The notes under the pieces: generated by a model
What the model was told of the DNA's origin: nothing
Seen by the model: the letters and a program-made list of their open reading frames with translations, nothing else
The model's database searches: none
From: an uncultured Litoreibacter sp.
Lineage (GTDB): Bacteria > Pseudomonadota > Alphaproteobacteria > Rhodobacterales > Rhodobacteraceae
Assembly: GCA_947501685.1 (NCBI GenBank)
Contig: CANMWQ010000001.1
Location: 434,001 to 498,000 of the forward strand
Direction of reading: 5' to 3'
DNA: 64,000 nucleotides
Program-made: the position numbers and the translations under genes
Shown here: positions 8,302 to 17,509 of the stretch, piece by piece
Position numbering within the stretch: position 1 is the stretch's first letter
Layout of the letters: each line of letters starts with the position of its first letter

Positions 8302-8937
8302 ATGACGCGGGTCAAGACAGGTTTGATCGCTATTTCTATCCTTCTCGGCCTCGGGTCTGCCGCCACGGCAACCCCCTTGCAGAGCTTTACGATACGGGCG
8401 GAGGGGCAGTTTTCGAGCCTGTGGTATCCCGGGCTAGCCTCCTATGATCAGGCGTCGTTTCAGTACCTTTCCAGCCGTGAGACCACGTTCTTCGACGCAG
8501 GCGCCGCCGAGTTGGCGACGCATGAACTGTCCGCACAGTTTCAGGCTGTTTCTGGGTCAGCGCATATGCGTGTCAGCGCCCAAGCCGACCCCGCAAACGG
8601 CAATGCCAGCATAACGGGGTGCAGCGGGTTTTTGTCCTTTCTGTGCAGCGGCAGCACGCAAATTTTCGACCTCGCGTCACAAACGATCAGCAGCTTCACC
8701 ACCAATTCGGCAATCACAACCTTGTCTGCGGCGGGGCTGTACCACGGCACTGATCGTGATGCGCACTGGACGTCAGGCAGCACCAGCTTTTTCACCACCG
8801 GCGGCGGGGAGACGGTCGCATTCTCCGTGACCTCGCTCGAGATCGACGTGAGCCCGGTGCCCTTGCCAGCGGGGTTCGCATTCTTGCTTGGCGGTTTGGC
8901 AATGCTTGGGGCGGCGGGTGCAAGGAAGCGTACTTAG
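8302..8937 (+). CDS. VPLPA-CTERM sorted secreted protein B
   Basis: A 211-aa paralogue of the gene upstream. It has an N-terminal signal peptide (residues 1-22), a beta-rich body, the shared T-G-C-S-G-F-L-S-x2-C-x-G motif near the middle, and a C-terminal VPLPAGFAFLLGGLAMLG helix followed by RKRT. The start at 8302 is chosen because the 23 residues added by the open frame at 8233 do not look like protein and would bury the signal peptide. Likely an outer-surface or extracellular matrix protein anchored or released after exosortase processing. The pair probably arose by tandem duplication followed by strong divergence outside the cysteine motif and sorting signal. Confidence 0.85.
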   Translation: MTRVKTGLIAISILLGLGSAATATPLQSFTIRAEGQFSSLWYPGLASYDQASFQYLSSRETTFFDAGAAELATHELSAQFQAVSGSAHMRVSAQADPANGNASITGCSGFLSFLCSGSTQIFDLASQTISSFTTNSAITTLSAAGLYHGTDRDAHWTSGSTSFFTTGGGETVAFSVTSLEIDVSPVPLPAGFAFLLGGLAMLGAAGARKRT

Positions 8938-9106
8938 GCGCGACACATGCCTGCCCTGCAGCCTTAAATTCCGAGGGCAATAGAAAGTTACCTTAAGGTC
9001 AACTTCTATTCTATCCCGGCTGCGCGGTTCGTGCTAATCCAATGCTGTACGCATTATCTTACCGATATGCAGGGTTTCGCCTTTGGTGAAACATCGGGGC
9101 CTGTTT

Positions 9107-12100
9107 ATGAACGACATCAAACTGCTGCTGACGGGGCTGGGAGTCCCGCAGTACTTTGAAAATTTTAAAGAAAACGACATTGATATCTCGATGATCGCGG
9201 AGCTGACCTCCGAGGATTTGAAAGAAATTGGTGTGACCTCGCTGGGGCACCGCAAGAAGATTCTCTCGGCCTTCAAGGGCGCATCCAGTCCAGCGCAAGA
9301 CGCAGGCGAGGGGGCAGCACAACCGGAGGGCGGCAATCTCGATGAGTGGCCCGACGAATGGGTAGAGCGCCGCGAGGTGACCACCGTTTTCGCGGATCTG
9401 ACCGGCTACACCAGGCTGTCGCGCGAGATGGAGACAGAGGACCTGCACGAGGTGCTCACCGCGTTTTTCGACCGGTTCAACGAGATCGTAACCCGTATGG
9501 GCGGCACCATCGACCGCCATATAGGTGACTGCGTGATGGCCGTGTTCGGCGCGCCTGTCTCACATGGCAATGACGCGGAACGCGCCTTGCGGGCCACCAT
9601 TGAGATGCATCACGCTATGGAAGATGTGGCGCGCCATTTTGGCCGAGATCTCAGCGCGCATATCGGGGCTGCTGCGGGCAATGTGCTGTTCTCTCGCAAG
9701 GGGTACGGCCAGCGCAAGGAGCAGGATTTCACGCTGACCGGGGACACGGTCAATCTGGCGTCCCGGCTGGCGGATCAGGCAAATCCCCGCGAGACGCTGA
9801 TTGACGACCACCTGTTTGCTGCTCTCAGCCATATGATCGCCTGCGACGCCCCGGTCGAGCTGGAGGTGAAGGGTTTTGACAAACCTATTTTGGGCCATCG
9901 CCTTGTCGAGTTTCGCCGCCTTGCGCCAAATCGCGCACTGATTGGCCGAGAGACTGAGATGCAGGTCTTCCGCACCGCGCTTGAGCGCTGCAAGTCAGGC
10001 GGCAATGGCGAAACGCTGTATCTGTCCGCCGATGCGGGCATGGGCAAGTCGCGGCTTTTGCAGGAAATCACAAGCGAAGGCGGGCAGCTGGGCTTTGATT
10101 TCCACTCCACGCTGGTGCTCGATTTTGGCCTTGGCGGCGCGCAGAACCCGATCAATGCGTTGATCGGCAGCCTCTGCGGCCTGAGCGAAAACGCGCATTC
10201 CTCAGCCATCGACGCGGTGGTGGAGCGGCTGACTGAGGACACAACCCTTGACGCTATGTCTGCGCTGTTTCTCCGAGTCATGCTGGGCGCTGAACTGGAG
10301 CGCAGCAAGGCCGCGATTATCGACGCGATGAGTGATGCGTCGCGGATTGAGGGGCAGAACGAAACCGTGCGACGGCTGGTGCGCCACTTCTCGGCCCAGC
10401 AGCCCAAATTGCTGGCCATTGAGGATATCCATTGGGCAGGGAGCACCTTGCTGCCCACCATCCGCACCTTGCAAGAGGAAAGCCAGACCAACCCGGTGGT
10501 GCTGGTCATCACCTCCCGCCCCGAGGGGCCGATCGCCGAGATGGAGATCGCGCCCATCGAAAGCAGCTCGCGCATCCGGCACATGTCTCTGGGCGCGCTG
10601 TCGGGCGAGATGGCATTGGAATTGGCCAACACGTCCCTGCACCCCTCCGCCGATATCGTGCAGCAATGTGTGGAACGCGCCCAAGGCAACCCGCTGTTTC
10701 TGGAGCAGCTTTTGCGCCATACCCGCGACACGGATGACCTGATACCGGGCTCGATCCAAAGCCTCATTCAGGCGCGTTTTGACAGGCTCGCCCCTGTGGA
10801 CCGCCGGGTGCTGCAATGCGCCGCGATCCTTGGGCAACGGTTCTCTCTGGTGGCGGTGACGCAGATCGCGGGGATCGACGTTTATGACGAAAGGCCGCTG
10901 ATCGACGCCTCCCTGATCCGTCAGATTGAAGACGGCTATCTCTTTGATCACGCCCTGATCCGCGAAGCCGTCCTCAGCACCATTTTGCGCAAGGATTTGC
11001 AGGCTCTGCACAGATCGGCCGCCGCGTGGTTCAAACCCCGCGACATCGCGCTGCATGCCGAACATCTGGGCGCGGCCAAAGACGCCGCCGCCGCAGAGGC
11101 CTATCTCGCTGCCGCCCATGATGCACGCGGCAGGTTCCGCAAAGATGCAGCACTTGATTTTGCCGAGAAGGGCATTGCCGCCGCCGCACTCTCTGAGGAC
11201 GCGCAGATGGCGCGCACCCGTGGCCAGCTATTGCGGATCAAGGGCGACATGCTGCGCGAGCTGGGGCAGGGGGAGGCCTCCATCGCTGCCTTCATGGAGG
11301 CCCGCGACGTGGCCGATCTGCCCTGCGACACCTGTTTGGCGCTGATCGGCATGGTCTCCGCGATGCGCATTCTGGACCGCATTGACGAGGCCTTCGCCCT
11401 GCTTGACGAGGCGCAGGCCATTGCCGAGCCGGAGGGCTTCTTGCTGGAGCTGAGCGAAATTCACTACTATCGCGGCAGCCTGCATTTCCCACGTGGCAAC
11501 CTTGATGAATGCCTGGACGATCACACCAGATCGCTGGAGTTCGCCAAACAGGCCGACCGCCCGGAACGTCAGGCGCTGGCGCTGAGCGGATTGGGTGACG
11601 CGCATTACGCACGGGGCCGCATGTTCACCGCCCATAGCGTAATCGAAGAATGCCTGTCGCTCTGCGAAGAACACGGGCTGGGGGCGGCAGAAAGCTCCAA
11701 CCGCTTCATGCTGGCCACGGTGAAGATATACATGAACGAGACCGCCGAGGCGCTGGAACACGCGCAACGCTCCGCCGCACTTGCCGCAGAGGTCGGGTTA
11801 AACCGCCCTGAAATCGTCTCCCGGCTGACGGCGGGCTGGATCCTGACCTCCATGGCGCGCTACGCCGAGGCGCGCGCTGAAATCGAGGCTGGGTTGGCGC
11901 TGGCCGACCAGCTGGGCGCGAAACGTTTCGAGCCGTTCCTTGAAGAAACCCTCGCCCGCATCGAGCTTGCCGAGGGCCACGCTGCCAAAGCCGCCGAGGT
12001 GGCGGAAGGCGCCAAGACCAAGCTGCATGAGGTGGGGGCCGAGACCTTTATCGGCCCGTGGGTTCTGTCCACCGTGGCGCTGACAACACCTGACGCGGAC

Positions 12101-12436
12101 CGGCGCGCGAGCTGTCTGGCTGATGGCGAAGCGCTGCTGGAAAAGGGCTGTGTCGGGCACAATTATTTCCGCTTCTACTGCAACGCGATGGAGGCCTGCC
12201 TGAACGCCTCCGACTGGGCGCAGGCCACGCGCTACGCCGACGCGCTGGCGGCCTACACCGCTGAGGAGCCCACCCCGTGGTCTGACTTCTACATCGCCCG
12301 CACCCGCGCTCTGGTCGCCCGCGCGAAAGGCGACACAGCCGCAGACACAGACATGGGCACAGAGATCACCCGGCTGCGGCAACTGGCCGAAGACAAACAG
12401 CTCTTCGACGCCCTGCCGCTGCTGGCCGACGCGTAG
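9107..12436 (+). CDS. SAM domain - class IIIb adenylate cyclase - AAA ATPase - TPR protein
   Basis: A 1109-aa multidomain signalling enzyme. Residues 3-58 are a SAM protein-interaction domain. Residues 88-270 are a class III nucleotide cyclase: metal-binding Asp97 and Asp141, Asn216 and Arg220 for the transition state, and Thr209 at the adenine-selecting position, the class IIIb hallmark. Arg137 stands where Lys is usual. From about 275 an AAA-type ATPase follows with a Walker A variant (ADAGMGKSR) and LLAIEDIHW as Walker B. The last 450 residues are helical TPR-like repeats. This order resembles soluble, bicarbonate-stimulated cyclases. The cytoplasmic product is probably cAMP. The ATG at 9107 begins the SAM domain. 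Possible effectors lie downstream at 14263 and 14947. Confidence 0.9.
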   Translation: MNDIKLLLTGLGVPQYFENFKENDIDISMIAELTSEDLKEIGVTSLGHRKKILSAFKGASSPAQDAGEGAAQPEGGNLDEWPDEWVERREVTTVFADLTGYTRLSREMETEDLHEVLTAFFDRFNEIVTRMGGTIDRHIGDCVMAVFGAPVSHGNDAERALRATIEMHHAMEDVARHFGRDLSAHIGAAAGNVLFSRKGYGQRKEQDFTLTGDTVNLASRLADQANPRETLIDDHLFAALSHMIACDAPVELEVKGFDKPILGHRLVEFRRLAPNRALIGRETEMQVFRTALERCKSGGNGETLYLSADAGMGKSRLLQEITSEGGQLGFDFHSTLVLDFGLGGAQNPINALIGSLCGLSENAHSSAIDAVVERLTEDTTLDAMSALFLRVMLGAELERSKAAIIDAMSDASRIEGQNETVRRLVRHFSAQQPKLLAIEDIHWAGSTLLPTIRTLQEESQTNPVVLVITSRPEGPIAEMEIAPIESSSRIRHMSLGALSGEMALELANTSLHPSADIVQQCVERAQGNPLFLEQLLRHTRDTDDLIPGSIQSLIQARFDRLAPVDRRVLQCAAILGQRFSLVAVTQIAGIDVYDERPLIDASLIRQIEDGYLFDHALIREAVLSTILRKDLQALHRSAAAWFKPRDIALHAEHLGAAKDAAAAEAYLAAAHDARGRFRKDAALDFAEKGIAAAALSEDAQMARTRGQLLRIKGDMLRELGQGEASIAAFMEARDVADLPCDTCLALIGMVSAMRILDRIDEAFALLDEAQAIAEPEGFLLELSEIHYYRGSLHFPRGNLDECLDDHTRSLEFAKQADRPERQALALSGLGDAHYARGRMFTAHSVIEECLSLCEEHGLGAAESSNRFMLATVKIYMNETAEALEHAQRSAALAAEVGLNRPEIVSRLTAGWILTSMARYAEARAEIEAGLALADQLGAKRFEPFLEETLARIELAEGHAAKAAEVAEGAKTKLHEVGAETFIGPWVLSTVALTTPDADRRASCLADGEALLEKGCVGHNYFRFYCNAMEACLNASDWAQATRYADALAAYTAEEPTPWSDFYIARTRALVARAKGDTAADTDMGTEITRLRQLAEDKQLFDALPLLADA

Positions 12437-12489
12437 AGGACGAACGCAAAAAATGGGCCAAAGAGCCTGACACCAAGGGAGAGAAGACA

Positions 12490-14010
12490 TTGGATAGAAT
12501 TGGCATTATTGGCGGCGGCGTTGGCGGTCTGGCCGTGGCGTGGAACCTCTACCACAAACTGAAAGACGCCGGAATTACCCCCGATATCAATGTGTTCGAG
12601 GCCAATAGCCGCTTTGGCGGCAATGCCGATACCAAGACATTCAACTTTGGCAAAGGGCCGGGCAGCGAGGACAAGGACCTGATCCGCTGGGCCGATATGG
12701 GGGTGAATGATTTCAACATCCCCGCCTATAAAAACATCGTCGAAGTGATGAAACAGATCGGCTACACCAAGGAAAACGGCAACTTCCGCGCCCTTGAGGA
12801 CAGCACCACCTATTACGACACCAAGGGCAACGCCTTTACGGCCAACTCCACCCCCGACGGCAAGCCTGACCCGTGGTGGGGCACGGCGATGCCCGCCGAT
12901 CTTGCATCCTCTGTTGCGGATTTTATGGAGGTCGCTGGCAAGGATTTTACCGACTTCAAATATCACGACTACACGGTCGAGCAATATATCGACGAGATGT
13001 CGCCCAAGCATAAATGGCATCCCGATCTGGGGCCAAAGGTGATCTACCCGCGCATCAACGGCATGTATTTCACCAGCAGCGTCACCGGCCCGCGCGCCAT
13101 GCCGTTTGTGGCCGTCATGCATTACTACCACATCCAGGAAGGCGTCGGCGGCGGCAAGGCTGACCGAAACTACTTCGTCAACGGGTCGAGCACATGGATC
13201 GACGCACTCGTGGCCTATATGGAGAAATGGCCCGGCATGACCCTGCATCTCAACCGCAAGGTCTGGGCCACCCCAAGCGAGACCGGACCGGGCTACGAGG
13301 TCCGCAATGAGACCAAGGACGGCGATACCGACAGGCTCTATTGCCGCTACATTTGTCTCGCCACCCCGGCTGATAGCGCGCTGCAAGTGATGGCCTCCAC
13401 CGGCGCCACAGACCCGGCCACCACGGGACTGCCGCAGCAAGTGTCAAACATCCTGTCACAGGTGAAATACGAGACCGCCGTCAGCGTCGCTCATACCGAC
13501 ACGCGGCTCTTGCCGGTCGAGCGCAACGCATGGAGCACCTATAACATCGTGATCCACGAGCCGGGCAGCGTCGCGCTGAAGCCCTATGTCATCAACTATG
13601 TGGCCAACCGCCACCAAAACGACGCCGCTAACCCCGAGTTCAACAAATTCGGGTCACCTGAGTTCTTCTTGTCGATCAACCCACATATCCCGATCAGCAA
13701 AGACAAGGTGCTGACCGACACCGATGGCAACCCGGCTGTCGCCAACCTGCGCCATTTCGTCTTCGACTTTGACTGCATGACAGCGCAATACCTGATCAAA
13801 TCCTGGCAGGGCAAAAACAACATCTTCTACGCCAGCGGCTGGACCGCCGGATCCGGGCTGCACACCGAATGCTGGACCCAAGGGGAAGACGTCGCTGGCT
13901 GGATCCTCAAAGCCGTGCAATCCGAGGCGGAGGAGGTCGTCCAGGAGCAGACACAAAGCAAGGCCGACTTCATCACCTCCCGCCTGATCGCCGCGGGCGC
14001 GCATAGCTAG
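12490..14010 (+). CDS. FAD-dependent amine-oxidase-like flavoprotein
   Basis: A 506-aa oxidoreductase with an N-terminal Rossmann dinucleotide motif (IGIIGGGVGGLAVAWNL) and a second conserved flavin segment (FEANSRFGGNADT). Near the C-terminus, ASGWTAGSGLHTECWTQG resembles the FAD-closing motif of amine oxidase/NAD-binding Rossmann proteins (COG2907-like). Translation starts at a TTG (12490) preceded by AAGGGAGAGAAG. It lies 53 bases after the cyclase and may be cotranscribed with it. Substrate unknown. No signal peptide is seen. A perfect inverted repeat follows the gene. Confidence 0.85.
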   Translation: MDRIGIIGGGVGGLAVAWNLYHKLKDAGITPDINVFEANSRFGGNADTKTFNFGKGPGSEDKDLIRWADMGVNDFNIPAYKNIVEVMKQIGYTKENGNFRALEDSTTYYDTKGNAFTANSTPDGKPDPWWGTAMPADLASSVADFMEVAGKDFTDFKYHDYTVEQYIDEMSPKHKWHPDLGPKVIYPRINGMYFTSSVTGPRAMPFVAVMHYYHIQEGVGGGKADRNYFVNGSSTWIDALVAYMEKWPGMTLHLNRKVWATPSETGPGYEVRNETKDGDTDRLYCRYICLATPADSALQVMASTGATDPATTGLPQQVSNILSQVKYETAVSVAHTDTRLLPVERNAWSTYNIVIHEPGSVALKPYVINYVANRHQNDAANPEFNKFGSPEFFLSINPHIPISKDKVLTDTDGNPAVANLRHFVFDFDCMTAQYLIKSWQGKNNIFYASGWTAGSGLHTECWTQGEDVAGWILKAVQSEAEEVVQEQTQSKADFITSRLIAAGAHS

Positions 14011-14023
14011 GGCTGTCTTGCGC

Positions 14024-14054
14024 GGCCAGCGCGGAGGGCATCCTCGCGCTGGCC
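14024..14054 (+). terminator. inverted repeat after the flavoprotein gene
   Basis: Perfect 10-bp arms GGCCAGCGCG and CGCGCTGGCC with an 11-base loop, starting 14 bases past the stop codon. There is no T-run, so it could terminate, attenuate or protect the message end rather than act as a classical terminator. Confidence 0.45.
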
Positions 14055-14262
14055 GACCACCTCTGCCCCCCGACCACAAGGCCCAAGCTCAAGATTTTTT
14101 GCAACTTTTTGAGCTGAAACGCGGCAGATGTCGTTTCTGGGCAAGAGAAAGCGCGGCGAAGGCCTTTGGGTCTCGGAACGTGTGGTAATCCACGTGCAAG
14201 AGCGCCGGTCTATGATGGTTGATCATCCGGCATGACAGGGCAGAATTTTAGGAACGGATCGA

Positions 14263-14934
14263 GTGGACTCGCTGAGCTCTTTGGCAATTTCCCCCGGTGG
14301 CATGGTGCTGCTTGCGGCGTTTTTGCAAACGGTTGCCTATCTTTTCCAGAACCAGATCCTGATGCGCGTGCTGCTGCTGATCGGCACATTCTTGTATCTA
14401 TGGTATTATTTCATTGCCGCCGCCGAGCCGCTCTGGGCCGCCATCTACGGCACCGCCGCGATTGCGGCGACCAGCATTTTCGGCTTTGCCGCCTTACTGA
14501 TCGGGCGCTCCAAATGGATCATCCCCACAGCCCATCGCGAAATTTTTGAGCATTTCCCCGGCGTCGAGCCACGCGTGTTTCGCAAACTGATGAAAGCCGC
14601 CCTGATCCGCGACGTGGAAGCCGAAGAGGTGCTGACCGAAATCGGCAAAGCGCCGGACCATCTGTTCTACATCATATCCGGCCACGTCATGGTTGAGAAA
14701 GAGGAGGCCGCGTTTCAGGTGCCCGCGCTGAATTTCATCGGGGAGATCTCGATGCTGCTGGGCAAATCCTCCAAAGCCTCGGCGGCGGTCACGGCCCCGG
14801 CGGGCACCCGGTTGATCGCATGGCCAAGGCCCAAGCTGGAGCGCATCGTGCAAAACGACCCCAAGGCCCGCATCAGTCTGGAGGCGCTGCTGGCCCGTGA
14901 CATGGCCGCCAAACTGGCGCGCAGCCGGGCGTAA
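14263..14934 (+). CDS. Popeye/CRP-like cyclic-nucleotide-binding membrane protein
   Basis: A 223-aa protein starting at a GTG (14263) with an AGGA ribosome site. Three predicted membrane helices (about 12-28, 34-52 and 57-80) are followed by a cyclic-nucleotide-binding fold of about 130 residues with the segment FIGEISMLLG. The usual phosphate-binding Arg in this cassette appears to be Lys (SKASA). Three helices followed by such a domain is the layout of Popeye proteins, which bind cAMP in animals, and of bacterial relatives. It lies downstream of a class III cyclase, so it is a possible membrane receptor for its product. It may also bind nothing, given the Lys. Its 3' end is 12 bases from the convergent SulP gene. 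Confidence 0.75.
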   Translation: MDSLSSLAISPGGMVLLAAFLQTVAYLFQNQILMRVLLLIGTFLYLWYYFIAAAEPLWAAIYGTAAIAATSIFGFAALLIGRSKWIIPTAHREIFEHFPGVEPRVFRKLMKAALIRDVEAEEVLTEIGKAPDHLFYIISGHVMVEKEEAAFQVPALNFIGEISMLLGKSSKASAAVTAPAGTRLIAWPRPKLERIVQNDPKARISLEALLARDMAAKLARSRA

Positions 14935-14946
14935 AGCGGAAGCCCT

Positions 14947-17118
14947 TTACCGATCCGAGACAAAGGCGTTCATCCGCACCACTTTTTCTGCAAGCGTCTG
15001 CGCCAACAGCTTATGCAGCTCCGCGCTGAGCACAGGCTCCGTCGTCGCAAGCGCCTCCATCTGTGCCATGTCCAGCCGGAAGACCTCGCTTGCCCGCTCG
15101 GCCACAATATCGGCGGAGCGGGGCAGGTCGAGATAATAGGCCAGCTCTCCGATAATGGCGCCGTCCACCATCGAACGGACCCGCTTCTTGCGGCCATCCT
15201 GCACCGTAATATAGACGCCCAGCCGCCCGGATTTGAGGAAATAAATGTCCTGACTGGCCTCCCCGGCGGAGATCAGCATATCGCCCTCCGCCAGCGATAC
15301 TTGCGTCATATGGCTTTTCAGCTGCGCAAAACGGGGGCTGTTCCAGTCGCTCTCAGGCTCATGCGCCTCTGTGGCCATCTGCGCCTCTTGGGCCAGCAGG
15401 CTGTTTTCGCAAAACTCAATCGCGGCGTCGGTGTTGTCCCACAGGCGGAACCCGTCGCCGCCATCCAGCTTCATCCCCCAGGCGCGCATCACCCGTTCGG
15501 TCTCCGCGCTGGCGGCCGACATATGCAGCGATACCTTGTAGCGCTGCACCCGCTCAGCCAGCTTCTCAAGCGCCGAACACGCGGCGCTGTCGACGCCGCT
15601 GACATTGGCAAGATCAAGGATCACATAGCTGGGCTTAGTGTTCTGCTTCACCCGGTCGCGCACGGCGTCAATCAGGTCCTCCACCGAGCCGAAGAACAGA
15701 TAGCCCTGCAACTCGAACAGCTGGATACGGGCCGCGTTCAGCCGCAGGACCTCGCCATCATGCATATGCCGGTCCACCGGGCTGCTGCGGCTGCCCGCCG
15801 CCGCATTGTGCTGAATGGGCGGGATGCGCGCATAGCTGAACGCGAACGCGGCCAGCGAAAAGATCAGCCCCGCCACCACCGCCGTCAGGATGCCGATCAT
15901 CGCCGTCGCCACCAGAATTGCCAGCACAATACCCCAATCCGCGCGCGTCATCCGCCTGCGCGTGTTCCAGACCCAATCAATAAGCATGGTGATCCCGATG
16001 AACAGGAGTAGCCCGGCCGCAATAAACGTCGGCACGGCGGCGACAATCTGATTGGCAAAGAAAAAGCCAAGCATCACGGTCACGCAAAACCCGAGCCCCA
16101 CATATTGTGGCTTGGCACCCAATTGGCTGGCCACAGCGGTGGAGCCCGCGGTGATATAGCCCGCAATGCCCCCCATCAGCCCGATGATCACATTGGCCCC
16201 GCCGGTGGAGCGCAGCTCGCTGTTGATATCCACCTCCGTCTGAGTGGCCAGCTCCGCGCCGCCCGTATTGAGCAACATGCCCACCAGATTGACGATCACC
16301 ACAATCGCCAATGTCGGCCCCACAACCAAAACCTGCCCCCAGTCGATCAGCGATAGGCTGTCCAGCGACAAGGTGATTTGCTCGCCCGCGCTTGGCAGCA
16401 AGGGCAAAAACCCACGCTCCCGCGCCACGTCCAGCGGCAGGCCTAGTAGCGCGCAGATACCGTAAAAGGCGAGGATCGCGAGGATCAGCACCGTCAGCAC
16501 CCCGTTCACGCCGGGCCGGAAATGCATTGTGACCAATAAGACCAAAGCCAACCCGCCCGCCAGCAGTAGCGAGGTCAAAATGTCCGGATCCTGCACCTGG
16601 CTGAGAATTTGCCCCATATCGCCCGCATGGATCGAGATCAGGATCGCCGCATAGGCCAGCAGCCACCCTGAGCTGGCCAGAAAACCTGCCGCAACCGGGT
16701 AGGGCAGCACCCTCACCACCCGGCCCAACTTGAAGACACCGACAAGCTGAAACAGCACCCCCGTTGCCAGCGCCGAGACCCCCAGAACGGCCAGCGCGGT
16801 CATGAACTTGGCGTCTCCCGACCCGCTGACGCCCACAACCGCAATCGCCACCGCAGGCGCAAGGATCGAAATCGAGGTGTCCTGCACCATCCCCAGCGCA
16901 CCCTTGATGCCGCTGAACAGCTGCAACGACAGAGCGATGACAAAAGTGCTGAGCAAGAACACCGCCGTGCCGGGGGCCAAGCCGCTGATCAGGCTGCCCG
17001 AAAACACCAAAGTGGCCATCGCGACGCAAAACCCGATCGCGTCCACGCCCAGAACCCCTCCCGCCGCCGTTGACGCCAAAACGCCCGCGGTCTTGGGTTG
17101 CTTTGCGTCATGTTCCAT
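14947..17118 (-). CDS. SulP anion transporter with STAS and cyclic-nucleotide-binding domains
   Basis: A 723-aa inner-membrane transporter. Residues about 25-430 are the SulP/SLC26 membrane domain with many Gly/Ala-rich helices. Residues about 445-565 are a STAS domain (LANVSGVDSAACSALEKL). The last 130 residues are a cyclic-nucleotide-binding domain with an intact cassette (IIGELAYYLDLPRSADIV, conserved Glu and Arg). SulP proteins move sulfate, bicarbonate or other anions with sodium or protons. The fused CNB domain suggests gating by cAMP or cGMP. It converges with the Popeye-like gene and lies near the cyclase, giving a candidate signalling set. The transported anion cannot be told from sequence. 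Confidence 0.88.
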   Translation of the reverse strand: MEHDAKQPKTAGVLASTAAGGVLGVDAIGFCVAMATLVFSGSLISGLAPGTAVFLLSTFVIALSLQLFSGIKGALGMVQDTSISILAPAVAIAVVGVSGSGDAKFMTALAVLGVSALATGVLFQLVGVFKLGRVVRVLPYPVAAGFLASSGWLLAYAAILISIHAGDMGQILSQVQDPDILTSLLLAGGLALVLLVTMHFRPGVNGVLTVLILAILAFYGICALLGLPLDVARERGFLPLLPSAGEQITLSLDSLSLIDWGQVLVVGPTLAIVVIVNLVGMLLNTGGAELATQTEVDINSELRSTGGANVIIGLMGGIAGYITAGSTAVASQLGAKPQYVGLGFCVTVMLGFFFANQIVAAVPTFIAAGLLLFIGITMLIDWVWNTRRRMTRADWGIVLAILVATAMIGILTAVVAGLIFSLAAFAFSYARIPPIQHNAAAGSRSSPVDRHMHDGEVLRLNAARIQLFELQGYLFFGSVEDLIDAVRDRVKQNTKPSYVILDLANVSGVDSAACSALEKLAERVQRYKVSLHMSAASAETERVMRAWGMKLDGGDGFRLWDNTDAAIEFCENSLLAQEAQMATEAHEPESDWNSPRFAQLKSHMTQVSLAEGDMLISAGEASQDIYFLKSGRLGVYITVQDGRKKRVRSMVDGAIIGELAYYLDLPRSADIVAERASEVFRLDMAQMEALATTEPVLSAELHKLLAQTLAEKVVRMNAFVSDR

Positions 17119-17299
17119 CGGCGTGAAATCCCAGATATTCCAATGGCGGAACTAGATAGCCAGCCTCGCTGAAAGTCCATGCAAACCAAATGGGCGAGGT
17201 GAATTTTGCCGAAAAAAAACATACTGCAAAGCGACGGGGTGCCACGACAGGGCAGGCCGCTATCTGGAGGCGCAAGCAAAACCACCCGCAAAAACGACG

Positions 17300-17325
17300 A
17301 AAGCCGCGGCGTAGGCCACGGCTTT
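17300..17325 (-). terminator. Rho-independent terminator of tRNA-Gly
   Basis: On the minus strand the arms AAAGCCGTGGC and GCCGCGGCTTT form an 11-bp stem with one G-U pair and a 4-base loop, then T residues. It begins 18 bases beyond the tRNA 3' end, so it terminates the tRNA transcript. Confidence 0.75.
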
Positions 17326-17343
17326 TCGCATTGGGGACCAAAC

Positions 17344-17418
17344 TGGAGCGGGCGATGAGATTCGAACTCACGACCCTAACCTTGGCAAGGTTATGCTCTA
17401 CCCCTGAGCTACGCCCGC
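17344..17418 (-). tRNA. tRNA-Gly (GCC anticodon)
   Basis: The minus strand folds as a standard 75-nt tRNA. The acceptor arms are GCGGGCG / CGCCCGC, the D arm is GCTC/GAGC, the anticodon stem is TAACC/GGTTA with loop TTGCCAA (anticodon GCC), and the T arm contains TTCGAAT. The CCA end is encoded in the gene. It reads glycine GGC/GGU codons. It stands alone, followed by its own terminator. Confidence 0.96.
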
Positions 17419-17509
17419 ATCCGTTGGTGAGCCGTGAGATATAAACTCTCACCCTGTCCTGCAAGGCTTAAATCGCACGTGCCGTAGATTTTTTCATTCG
17501 CAGGGGGCG

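Noticed and set aside
9107-12436. CBASS- or NLR-like defence enzyme
   Set aside because: The AAA-TPR part could suggest an NLR, and cyclic-nucleotide signalling suggests CBASS. However, the cyclase is a class III enzyme with SAM domain, not a CD-NTase, and no effector nuclease or phospholipase is adjacent.
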